Source: Burkholderiaceae bacterium (GTDB taxonomy: Bacteria; Pseudomonadota; Gammaproteobacteria; Burkholderiales; Burkholderiaceae_C). Taken from it: DNA of 7,568 bases. The DNA lies in contig JAIRRE010000226.1 of NCBI GenBank assembly GCA_031256125.1, positions 1 to 7,568 of the forward strand. The letters are read 5' to 3'. Position 1 is the stretch's first letter; each line of letters begins with the position of its first letter. This document shows positions 1 through 5,493 of this stretch, piece by piece. The notes under the pieces were generated by a model, which saw only the letters and a program-made list of their open reading frames with translations, searched no databases and had not been told where the DNA came from. Made by a program: the position numbers and the translations under genes.

Positions 1-909
1 GTGGGTGGCGCGCGGCTGGACTGGGCCTCAGCGAAGGACTGGCGCGATACAGTCCAAACGGCGATGGGGGAACAACCCAACCCCGGCTATGACCAGAGCC
101 GCAGCAAAACGCTGCCCAGCGGCTTTTTGCGCTACGAGCAGGATTTGGCCTCGGCCCCGGCCACCTGGTATGTGGGGCTGGGCCATGCCGAGCGCTTCCC
201 GGACTATTGGGAACTGTTTTCGGATCAGCAGATGGGTCCGATGGGCGCAATGAGCACGATGAAGCACACGTCCTTTCAAACCACCCAACCCGAAAAAACG
301 ACGCAGCTCGATTTCGGCGCGCGCTACAAAACCGAAAAGCTGGAAGCCTGGGCTTCCGGTTACGTGGGTTATGTGCAGGACTTCATCCTGTTCACGTACA
401 ACGGCAGTTCCAAGATGCCCACCACGACCGTCAGCAACGTCAATGCCTCCATCTGGGGTGGCGAGCTGGGCGCGTCGTACAGGCTCACGCCGCAATGGCA
501 GACCGGCGCCGCACTGGCCTGGGCCTGGGGCGAAAACCGCACCGACGACCGCCCGTTGCCGCAGATGCCGCCGCTGGAAGCACGCCTGAGCGTGTCGTAC
601 AGCAACGGCCCGTGGGCGGCTGGCGCGCTGTGGCGGCTGGCGGCGTCCCAGCAGCGCTTTGCCTTGAATGAAGGCAACGTGGTCGGCAAGGACTTTGGCC
701 CGGGCGCTGGATTTGGCGTGGTGTCGCTGCACGCCAGCTACGCCTTCAACAAGCAGACCAAGCTAGTGCTGGGCGTGGATAACCTGTTCAACAAGACCTA
801 TAGCGAGCACCTGAACATGGCGGGCAACGCGGGTCTGGGCTTTTCCGGTACTGCGCCGGTGAACGAACCCGGTCGCACGCTGTGGGCCAGGCTGAACGTC
901 AAGCTCTGA
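1..909 (+). CDS. TonB-dependent copper receptor, C-terminal part (5' end outside window)
   Basis: Outer-membrane beta-barrel receptor of the TonB-dependent copper receptor type (OprC/NosA-like), which would bind copper at the cell surface and import it using TonB-ExbB-ExbD energy. About 302 residues are visible, all barrel; the plug domain and signal peptide lie upstream of the window. The GTG at position 1 is almost certainly an internal Val codon. Recognisable segments are GFLRYEQDL (residues about 41-49), ERFPDYWELFS (64-74), PEKTTQLDFG (97-106) and the last-strand region GVDNLFNKTYSEHLN. A Met/His-rich loop follows the WELFS segment (Met78, 81, 84, 87 and His89), which suits copper but could be coincidental. 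The C-terminus ends in Val-Lys-Leu, whereas most outer-membrane barrels end in Phe or another aromatic. It converges on the RidA-like gene. The receptor class is secure; copper is inferred from family resemblance. Confidence 0.85.
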   Translation: MGGARLDWASAKDWRDTVQTAMGEQPNPGYDQSRSKTLPSGFLRYEQDLASAPATWYVGLGHAERFPDYWELFSDQQMGPMGAMSTMKHTSFQTTQPEKTTQLDFGARYKTEKLEAWASGYVGYVQDFILFTYNGSSKMPTTTVSNVNASIWGGELGASYRLTPQWQTGAALAWAWGENRTDDRPLPQMPPLEARLSVSYSNGPWAAGALWRLAASQQRFALNEGNVVGKDFGPGAGFGVVSLHASYAFNKQTKLVLGVDNLFNKTYSEHLNMAGNAGLGFSGTAPVNEPGRTLWARLNVKL

Positions 910-919
910 TACTTTCGAT

Positions 920-939
920 GCCCCCGCGCCAGCGGGGGC
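920..939. terminator. GC-rich hairpin between convergent genes
   Basis: An 8-bp perfect stem (GCCCCCGC with GCGGGGGC) around a four-base loop lies 10 bp after the receptor stop and 6 bp before the stop of the convergent RidA-like gene. The position suits a bidirectional terminator. There is no T-run on either side, so it may act as a weak or Rho-assisted terminator or as a 3'-end stabiliser. Confidence 0.5.
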
Positions 940-945
940 TGACGC

Positions 946-1401
946 TCATGCTACTTGAGCCACCAGTTCGATTTCGACGCACGCTCCGAACGGCAGCGAT
1001 GCCACGCCAAAAGCGCTGCGGGCGTGCTTGCCCGCGTCGCCGAAGACTTCGCCCAACAGTTCTGAGCAACCATTGGTGACCAGGTGCTGCTCGGTGAAAT
1101 CGGGCGTCGAATTAACCAGACTCATGACCTTGACGATGCGCTGGACGCGGCTCAAATCGCCAGCGGCCATGTGCAGCGTGCCCAGCAGGTCGATAGCCGT
1201 GGCGCGCGCGGCCTGCCGGCCCTCGGTGGTAGTCATGTTTCGGCCTAATTGACCCAACCAAGGCTTGCCTTCCTTGCGCGCCAAATGGCCGGAAAGAAAC
1301 ACCAGATCGCCGGTGCGCACCCACGGCACATAAGCAGCGGCAGGCACGGCGACGGGAGGCAGGGTGATGCCCAGAGCGCGGAGTTTGTCGTGGACGGTCA
1401 T
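946..1401 (-). CDS. RidA/YjgF/YER057c family protein
   Basis: A small protein (151 residues) of the RidA (YjgF/YER057c/UK114) superfamily. Characterised members are trimers that hydrolyse reactive enamine/imine intermediates released by PLP enzymes; other subgroups have different or unknown roles. Family marks are the N-terminal KLRALGITLPP segment, the strand DLVFLSGHL, the GRQAARATAIDLLGTL helix region, and ARSAFGVASLPFG near the C-terminus. The last contains the Arg of the ARS motif, equivalent to the substrate-binding Arg105 of E. coli RidA. The N-terminus resembles the longer RidA-like branch rather than canonical RidA, so the substrate is uncertain. I chose the ATG at 1399-1401 because homology begins there. 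The frame stays open a further 58 codons upstream, but that stretch does not look like RidA. No clear Shine-Dalgarno sequence precedes this start. It is a single-gene unit, convergent with the copper receptor and divergent from the methyltransferase. Confidence 0.85.
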   Translation of the reverse strand: MTVHDKLRALGITLPPVAVPAAAYVPWVRTGDLVFLSGHLARKEGKPWLGQLGRNMTTTEGRQAARATAIDLLGTLHMAAGDLSRVQRIVKVMSLVNSTPDFTEQHLVTNGCSELLGEVFGDAGKHARSAFGVASLPFGACVEIELVAQVA

Positions 1402-1655
1402 GACATGTCGAGGGGAAAACGATGTGGAGGATGAAATGGCGTCAACGGAAAATCGCGGCGCCGGATTCGACTGTAACGCTTGCTGCGCCTCAAGCGCGAG
1501 AGCTTGCACGGCGTTGCCTAAAACTGCCCAAGCGGCCAGCCGTCCATGAAATAAGTACAGAACAAAGCGGCGCACTACACTAGCGCCCCGGCCCAGGCCA
1601 GCGGGGTGACGATAGGCTTGGCGCTTGTCCGCCCCGCTGCCAGAGTTTGCGCATC
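1402..1655. other. Divergent intergenic region between RidA-like gene and RNA methyltransferase
   Basis: About 254 bp with no gene I can support. It must hold the start signals of both divergent genes. On the plus strand TACACT (1576-1581) is a possible -10 for the methyltransferase, but no convincing -35 lies at the right distance. No clear promoter is seen for the minus-strand gene. No repeats or operators stand out. Confidence 0.4.
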
Positions 1656-2507
1656 ATGTCCATGGCCCCTGCTGCTCATCCCCAGTTAATTACCTCGCGC
1701 GACAACCCGCTGGTCAAGAATTTGCGCCGGCTGGTGCAGGGAGGCCAGGCTGCGCGCGGGCAAGGGCAGGCTTGGCTCGAAGGCGAGCACCTGTGCCGGG
1801 CGTTGCTGGCGCGCGGACGAATGCCGCAAATGGCCGTGTTGGCGCAATCGTTTTGGCCGAACACGCCTCCCGATCTGGCGCGCGCCGCGCCCCGCATCGT
1901 GGTATTGCCCGACGCGCTGATGGCCGCTGTCAGTGGCTTGCCTTCGCCTGCGGCGATGGGTTTCGTGATTGACCTGCCGGCCGCGCCGGTACTGCTGCCC
2001 GATGCGCCCACGGTCGTGCTCGACCGCGTGCAGGATGCGGGCAATGCCGGGTCGATTTTGCGCAGCGCGGCGGCATTCGGCTTTACGCAAATCGCGGCGT
2101 TGGCGGGAACGGCGTTGTTGTGGTCGCCCAAGGTATTGCGCGCGGGCATGGGAGCGCATTTCGCACTGCGGCTGGTCGAGGGCCTTGCGCCTCATGATCT
2201 GGAAACGCTGGCGGTGCCGCTATTGACAACCAGCTCGCACCACGGCCAGTGGCTGCACGAAGCGCTTTTGCCCTGGCCTTGCGCCTGGGTGCTGGGCCAC
2301 GAGGGGCAGGGCGTGGATGCGGCCATCGCCGCGCGCGCCGCGCAGCGTGTGCGCATCGCCCAGCCCGGCGGGGAAGAATCACTGGGCGTTGCGGCGGCAG
2401 CAGCGATTTGTTTGCACGCCAGCGCGACAATGAAAATTTCTGCTACAATTCACAGCTTGCGATGCGGGAATAGCTCAGTTGGTAGAGCGCAACCTTGCCA
2501 AGGTTGA
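1656..2507 (+). CDS. TrmH/SpoU family RNA 2'-O-methyltransferase, 3' end overlapping tRNA-Gly
   Basis: A SPOUT-class methyltransferase expected to transfer a methyl group from S-adenosylmethionine to a ribose 2'-OH in rRNA or tRNA. An N-terminal substrate-binding part opens with ITSRDNPLVKNLRRL (residues 12-26). The knotted catalytic domain begins near residue 118. Motif 1 is DAGNAGSILRSAAAFG (127-142) with Asn130 and Arg136. Motif 2 is WVLGHEGQGVD (211-221). Motif 3 is EESLGVAAAAA (240-250), with Gly244 where the family usually has Asn. The start could be ATG 1656 or ATG 1662; upstream TTG 1647 is less likely. The Shine-Dalgarno signal is weak. Family homology should end near residue 255, yet no stop appears until TGA 2505-2507, inside tRNA-Gly, so the last 14 or so codons are read from the tRNA gene. 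The exact target (23S rRNA as in RlmB, or tRNA) cannot be told from sequence alone. Confidence 0.88.
   Translation: MSMAPAAHPQLITSRDNPLVKNLRRLVQGGQAARGQGQAWLEGEHLCRALLARGRMPQMAVLAQSFWPNTPPDLARAAPRIVVLPDALMAAVSGLPSPAAMGFVIDLPAAPVLLPDAPTVVLDRVQDAGNAGSILRSAAAFGFTQIAALAGTALLWSPKVLRAGMGAHFALRLVEGLAPHDLETLAVPLLTTSSHHGQWLHEALLPWPCAWVLGHEGQGVDAAIAARAAQRVRIAQPGGEESLGVAAAAAICLHASATMKISATIHSLRCGNSSVGRAQPCQG
2441..2449 (+). promoter_or_regulatory. Extended -10 promoter for tRNA-Gly, inside the methyltransferase gene
   Basis: TGC followed by TACAAT (2444-2449) is a near-consensus extended -10 element. It predicts transcription starting about 7 bp before the mature tRNA-Gly 5' end. No good -35 hexamer lies 16-18 bp upstream, which is tolerable with an extended -10. 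The element sits within the last codons of the methyltransferase frame, in a locally AT-rich patch, suggesting that this tail is shaped by tRNA expression. Confidence 0.6.
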
Positions 2508-2539
2508 GGTCGCGAGTTCGAGCCTCGTTTCCCGCTCCA
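2464..2539 (+). tRNA. tRNA-Gly (anticodon GCC)
   Basis: A complete cloverleaf of 76 nt including an encoded CCA. The acceptor stem GCGGGAA pairs perfectly with TTCCCGC (2529-2535). The D-arm carries TAGCTCAGTTGGTAGAGC. The anticodon stem CAACC/GGTTG encloses the loop TTGCCAA with anticodon GCC at 2497-2499. The T-arm contains GTTCGAG. The discriminator is U (2536), as expected for bacterial tRNA-Gly, followed by CCA at 2537-2539. It decodes GGC and GGU. Its first 44 nt overlap the end of the upstream methyltransferase reading frame. Confidence 0.97.
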
Positions 2540-2549
2540 CAGTCAGTAA

Positions 2550-2582
2550 CAAAAAAGGGAAGCAAACTGCTTCCCTTTTTTG
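2550..2582 (+). terminator. Strong intrinsic terminator after tRNA-Gly
   Basis: A 15-bp perfect stem with a three-base loop (AAC at 2565-2567). The left arm runs from C2550 through an A-tract to A2564. The right arm runs from T2568 and ends in TTCCCTTTTTTG, so the T-tract lies within the stem base and forms the terminator tail. It begins 11 nt after the tRNA-Gly CCA. Because the A- and T-tracts pair, the structure could terminate in either direction. Confidence 0.85.
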
Positions 2583-2583
2583 T

Positions 2584-2601
2584 CCCGGAGACTTCTCCGG
2601 G
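2584..2601. other. Second small hairpin between the two tRNAs
   Basis: CCCGGAG (2584-2590) pairs perfectly with CTCCGGG (2595-2601) across the loop ACTT. It lies directly downstream of the main terminator and has no T-run. It may be part of a double terminator or a processing structure in the leader of tRNA-Cys. Confidence 0.45.
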
Positions 2602-2614
2602 CCTCATCCTCATG

Positions 2615-2688
2615 GGCGCGCTAGCAAAGCGGTTATGCAGCGGATTGCAAATCCGTAGAGATCGGTTCGACTCCGGTGCGCGCCTCCA
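2615..2688 (+). tRNA. tRNA-Cys (anticodon GCA)
   Basis: A complete 74-nt cloverleaf including an encoded CCA, closely resembling E. coli tRNA-Cys. The acceptor stem GGCGCGC pairs with GCGCGCC (2678-2684). The anticodon loop TTGCAAA gives anticodon GCA at 2647-2649. The T-arm contains GGTTCGACTCC. The discriminator is U (2685), the cysteine identity element, and CCA is at 2686-2688. A strong terminator separates it from tRNA-Gly, and I see no clear promoter in the 30 or so bases between that terminator and this gene. Expression therefore depends on readthrough or on a promoter I cannot recognise. Confidence 0.97.
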
Positions 2689-2712
2689 TAAAAATCAGCA
2701 TGAACACTCGAT

Positions 2713-2749
2713 ATGCCGCTACATCATTTGTAGCGGCATTTTGTTTTTT
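2713..2749 (+). terminator. Intrinsic terminator after tRNA-Cys
   Basis: An 11-bp perfect stem (ATGCCGCTACA, 2713-2723, with TGTAGCGGCAT, 2729-2739) around a five-base loop, followed by TTTGTTTTTT. This is a textbook Rho-independent terminator. It starts 25 nt after the tRNA-Cys CCA and closes the tRNA transcription unit. Confidence 0.9.
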
Positions 2750-2799
2750 GCGATTCAAATCAGGTTAAAACAGCCTGGTTGCTACCTCAAATCAGTAGC

Positions 2800-2835
2800 A
2801 TGACTACCTTTCTACGGATCGCGCTGGGCGTCTAG
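2800..2835 (+). other. Aborted 11-codon reading frame in a decayed stretch
   Basis: ATG at 2800 opens MTTFLRIALGV and stops at TAG 2833-2835. The peptide resembles the beginning of a membrane segment, as if the start of a protein gene were cut short by a stop. It follows a 6-bp inverted repeat (TGCTAC 2780-2785, GTAGCA 2795-2800) and has no convincing Shine-Dalgarno sequence. Either a gene-start relic or chance. The rest of 2750-2849 holds nothing I can identify. Confidence 0.2.
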
Positions 2836-2849
2836 CTGGGTGTCATTAA

Positions 2850-3023
2850 CCAACGGCGGCGCTGGCTGCGGCGATTCAGGCCGCCGCGCCGGACAAGGAC
2901 AACACCGTCATCATCAGCACCGACGCGCAAACCACCCAACAGGCGGTCATTACTGCGCTGGGGGCCGCGCGCCGCCAAGGGCTGATGCACATCACCTTTG
3001 CCGCGCAGTCGGGCGATGAATAA
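2850..3023 (+). pseudogene. Probable ExbD/TolR-type C-terminal remnant
   Basis: A 57-codon open stretch bounded upstream by an in-frame TAA (2847-2849) and ending at TAA 3021-3023, with no start codon before its single late Met. It reads as protein. An Ala-rich helix is followed by DNTVIISTDAQTTQQAV, then an ALGAARRQGL helix, then MHITFAAQ. This fits the periplasmic domain at the C-terminus of ExbD/TolR proteins (strand, 'D/A-D-A' turn, helix, 'GL..I.F' strand). The N-terminal membrane segment and first half of such a protein are missing, so this is a decayed fragment if the assignment is right. ExbD powers TonB-dependent receptors; one such receptor lies at the left end, but a direct link is speculative. 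Assignment is by eye and tentative; that it is a gene fragment is somewhat more secure. Confidence 0.45.
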
Positions 3024-3050
3024 AGTCCGGGAGTGGCCAGCGAGCCAGCC

Positions 3051-4247
3051 TCACATCACCTTGGCAATAGCCTGGCAGACGTAATCGACGTTCTTGCTGT
3101 TGAGCGCGGCCACGCATAGGCGGCCGGCATCGGTGCCATAGACGCCGAACTCGCCGCGCAGGCGCTGCATCTGTTCCTTGGTCAGGCCCGAATAGCTGAA
3201 CATGCCGATCTGGCGGGTGATGAAGCTGGTGTCCTGTTTCACGCCCGCCGCCTTCAGGCCCTCGGCCAGGCGCTGGCGCATGGTCTTGATGCGGGTGCGC
3301 ATACCGCCCAGTTCCTGCTCCCACAGCACGCGCCATTCGGGGTTGGCCAGCACCGCGGCCACCATCGCCGCGCCATGAATGGGCGGGTTGCTGTAGTTGG
3401 TGCGCGCCATGATCTTAAGTTGGCTCAGGATGCGCGCGGCTTCGTCCTTGTCCGCGCTGACCACCGAGAGCGCGCCCACGCGCTCGCCGTACAGGCTGAA
3501 GCTCTTGGAGAAAGACGTGGCGACCAGGCACGACAAACCCGCCGCGACAAATTTGCCGACCGCCGCGCCGTCTTCCGCCAGGCCGGTGGCAAAACCTTGA
3601 TAGGCCATGTCCAGAAACGGCGTCAACCCCCCGGCCTTGACGGCGGCAACGACTTGATCCCACTGTTCGGGCGCAAGGTCGGAGCCGGTGGGGTTGTGGC
3701 AGCAGGCGTGCAGCACCACGATGGTGCCCGGCGCGGCAGCCTTCAGGTCGGCCAGCATCCCGGCGAAGTCCAGTCCGCGCGTGGCGGCGTCGTAATAACG
3801 GTAAGGCTCGACCGTAAAACCCGCCTGCGTGAACAGGGCACGGTGATTTTCCCAGCTCGGGTTGGAAATCAGCACCTTGGCCTGAGGTGAGAGGTGACGC
3901 AGAAAGTCCGCGCCGATCTTTAGTCCGCCGGTGCCGCCCAGCGCTTGCACGGTGGCGACACGACCGTTTTTCACCACCTCGGAATCCGCGCCGAACACCA
4001 GCGCCTTGACGCCCGCGTCGTAGGCTGCCAAGCCGTCGATGGGCAGATAGCCGCGCGGCGCGGGCTTTTCCGCCATGGCGCGCTCGGCGGCCTGCACGCA
4101 GGCGAGCAGCGGAATCTTGCCGCTGTCGTCCAGATAAACGCCCACGCCCAGGTTGACTTTGCTGGGATTGGCGTCGGCCACGAACTGTTCGGTAAGGCCC
4201 AGAATGGGGTCGCGCGGGGCCATTGCGACGGCGGAAAAGAGGGACAT
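3051..4247 (-). CDS. tyrB: Aromatic-amino-acid / aspartate aminotransferase (TyrB/AspC type)
   Basis: A cytoplasmic PLP-dependent class I aminotransferase (398 residues, normal for the family) that moves amino groups between aspartate, tyrosine or phenylalanine and 2-oxoglutarate. It can be followed end to end against E. coli TyrB/AspC. Trp132 stacks on PLP. HNPTG holds Asn185. FLDMAYQGF holds Asp213 and Tyr216. SFSKSF holds Lys248, the Schiff-base lysine. ERVGA holds Arg256. RTNYSNPP holds Arg282, equivalent to E. coli Arg292, which binds the side-chain carboxylate. GR at 375-376 gives Arg376, equivalent to Arg386, which binds the alpha-carboxylate. All key residues are present, so it should be active; whether aspartate or aromatic substrates dominate cannot be settled by eye. 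The start ATG matches the family N-terminus, though no strong Shine-Dalgarno precedes it. It is divergent from xerD. No convincing terminator follows. Confidence 0.93.
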   Translation of the reverse strand: MSLFSAVAMAPRDPILGLTEQFVADANPSKVNLGVGVYLDDSGKIPLLACVQAAERAMAEKPAPRGYLPIDGLAAYDAGVKALVFGADSEVVKNGRVATVQALGGTGGLKIGADFLRHLSPQAKVLISNPSWENHRALFTQAGFTVEPYRYYDAATRGLDFAGMLADLKAAAPGTIVVLHACCHNPTGSDLAPEQWDQVVAAVKAGGLTPFLDMAYQGFATGLAEDGAAVGKFVAAGLSCLVATSFSKSFSLYGERVGALSVVSADKDEAARILSQLKIMARTNYSNPPIHGAAMVAAVLANPEWRVLWEQELGGMRTRIKTMRQRLAEGLKAAGVKQDTSFITRQIGMFSYSGLTKEQMQRLRGEFGVYGTDAGRLCVAALNSKNVDYVCQAIAKVM

Positions 4248-4309
4248 GTGGATGAGTTCAAACGGATAAAAAACAGAACTTTAAATTTTATGCTTGCACA
4301 ATCGGGGAC
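4248..4309. promoter_or_regulatory. Divergent AT-rich promoter region between tyrB and xerD
   Basis: A 62-bp AT-rich island between two outward-facing genes in otherwise GC-rich DNA, so it should hold both promoters. On the minus strand TAAAAT (plus positions 4285-4290) is a possible -10 for tyrB. On the plus strand TTCAAA (4257-4262) and TTTAAA (4280-4285) are 17 bp apart and could serve xerD. The individual elements are weak and overlap each other, so I cannot assign start points. Confidence 0.4.
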
Positions 4310-5248
4310 GTGTCCGCATCTGACTTTGCACCCTCCTCCGCTGATTCGGCTGCCGCCGATCCCGGCATTGACGCTTTCATCGACGCGCTGTGGCTCGAAG
4401 ACGGCCTGGCGGCCAATACGCTGGCGGCCTACCGGCGCGATCTGACGCTGTACGCGCGCTGGCTCCAGACCGAGCACGGCTTGGCCTTGCGCCAGACGCA
4501 GGAATATCACCTGCACGCTTACTTTGCGGCGCGCGCGGCGGGTCGCGCCACGTCCGCCAACCGGCGACTGACGGTATTCAAGCGCTACTTCCGCTGGGCA
4601 TTGCGCGAGCGCCTGATCGACGCCGACCCGACGTTGCGTTTGCTCACCGCCAAGCAGCCGCTGCGCGTGCCCAAGACGCTGACTGAAGCGCAAGTGGAAG
4701 CGCTGCTGGCCGCGCCCGACGTGGCCGCGCCGCTGGGTCTGCGCGACCGTGCCATGCTGGAGCTGATGTACGCCAGCGGCTTACGGGTGAGCGAGCTGGT
4801 CGGGTTGAAGACCTTCCAGATCAGCCTGACCGAAGATGTGCTGCGTGTTACCGGCAAAGGTGGCAAGGAGCGGCTGGTGCCGTTCGGCGAAGTGGCGCGC
4901 GACTGGCTGGAACGCTGGCTGCGCGAAGGCCGGCCTACGGTGCTAGGCGCGCATACCAGCGACGCGCTGTTCGTCACCGGCGGCGGCGCCAAAGCGGGCA
5001 CTGCCATGTCGCGCGTGATGTTCTGGAAGCTCGTCAAGCGTTACGCCGTGCAGTCGGGCGTAACTGCGCCGCTCTCGCCGCACACGCTGCGCCATGCCTT
5101 TGCCACGCATTTGCTCAACCACGGCGCGGATTTGCGCGCGGTGCAGATGCTGCTGGGGCACGCCGATATTTCCACCACCACCATCTACACCCATGTGGCG
5201 CGCGAACGGCTCAAAGATTTGCACGCCAAGCACCACCCGCGCGGGTGA
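4310..5248 (+). CDS. xerD: Site-specific tyrosine recombinase XerD
   Basis: A tyrosine recombinase (312 residues) that acts with XerC at the dif site to resolve chromosome dimers before division. The N-terminal core-binding (SAM-like) domain covers about residues 17-103, including ANTLAAYRRDL and NRRLTVFKRYFRWAL. The catalytic domain follows. All six catalytic residues are visible: Arg159 (SGLRVSEL), Lys183 (TGKGGKERLVP), His258 and Arg261 (SPHTLRHAFATHLL), His284 (LLGHADIS) and nucleophile Tyr293 (TIYTHV). The length, the intact C-terminal tail (RLKDLHAKHHPRG) and the close match to housekeeping Xer proteins argue for XerD and against a phage integrase. Translation apparently starts at GTG 4310; the preceding GGGG is only 2 nt away, so initiation looks weak, but no better in-frame start exists. 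The stop codon lies in a 14-bp palindrome (5234-5247). Confidence 0.93.
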   Translation: MSASDFAPSSADSAAADPGIDAFIDALWLEDGLAANTLAAYRRDLTLYARWLQTEHGLALRQTQEYHLHAYFAARAAGRATSANRRLTVFKRYFRWALRERLIDADPTLRLLTAKQPLRVPKTLTEAQVEALLAAPDVAAPLGLRDRAMLELMYASGLRVSELVGLKTFQISLTEDVLRVTGKGGKERLVPFGEVARDWLERWLREGRPTVLGAHTSDALFVTGGGAKAGTAMSRVMFWKLVKRYAVQSGVTAPLSPHTLRHAFATHLLNHGADLRAVQMLLGHADISTTTIYTHVARERLKDLHAKHHPRG

Positions 5249-5493
5249 GGGTGACATTGCGGGGCGCGTGTCCAGCGTCGAGCAGAGGCGGGTGCATCCA
5301 TGGCTGGCTGGTTGTGCGGATCATCTGTCAGACGGTGAGGGATGATGCGCGGTGCGTGCGTGACACGGCGTTCTATACGTCCTATGAAAAGTTTGAACGC
5401 AACCCGGGGTGACAGATCGTTTGCACTTCGCTCTTACTTGCCCGGCGTTGAATTCTTCGATGACAAAGCTCCGCTTCATATGGGGCAGGCAAA
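5249..5493 (+). other. Gene-free stretch between xerD and the Bug-family gene
   Basis: No gene, RNA or terminator with a T-run can be supported in these 245 bp. A short open stretch ending at a TGA near 5411 reads DTAFYTSYEKFERNPG and could be a protein relic, but I do not recognise it. The region should contain the promoter of the downstream gene. The sequence just before 5494 includes GGGGCAGG, the probable ribosome binding site. Confidence 0.35.

Noticed and set aside
28..732. Long minus-strand open frame opposite the copper receptor
   Set aside because: Arg/His/Ala-rich shadow of the real gene in GC-rich DNA, with no recognisable motif.
1402..1575. 58-codon N-terminal extension of the RidA-like frame
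   Set aside because: It does not resemble RidA proteins, and a family-like start lies at ATG 1399-1401. Open by chance in GC-rich sequence.
2992..3336. Minus-strand frame overlapping the 3' end of tyrB
   Set aside because: Low-complexity Arg/Pro/His shadow of the aminotransferase gene in another frame.
5234..5247. Perfect palindrome CACCCGC/GCGGGTG at the xerD stop as a terminator
   Set aside because: No T-run follows, and a real hairpin would have only about 5 bp with a GCGC loop. It probably reflects the Pro-Arg-Gly codons.
4310..5248. Xer gene read as a phage or island integrase marking mobile DNA
   Set aside because: Its length, domain layout and motif sequence match housekeeping XerD, and its composition equals that of neighbouring core genes.
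5314..5411. Short open stretch reading VRIICQTVRDDA... to YEKFERNPG
   Set aside because: Looks faintly protein-like, but there is no ribosome site, only a GTG to start, and no family I recognise. Too short to call.
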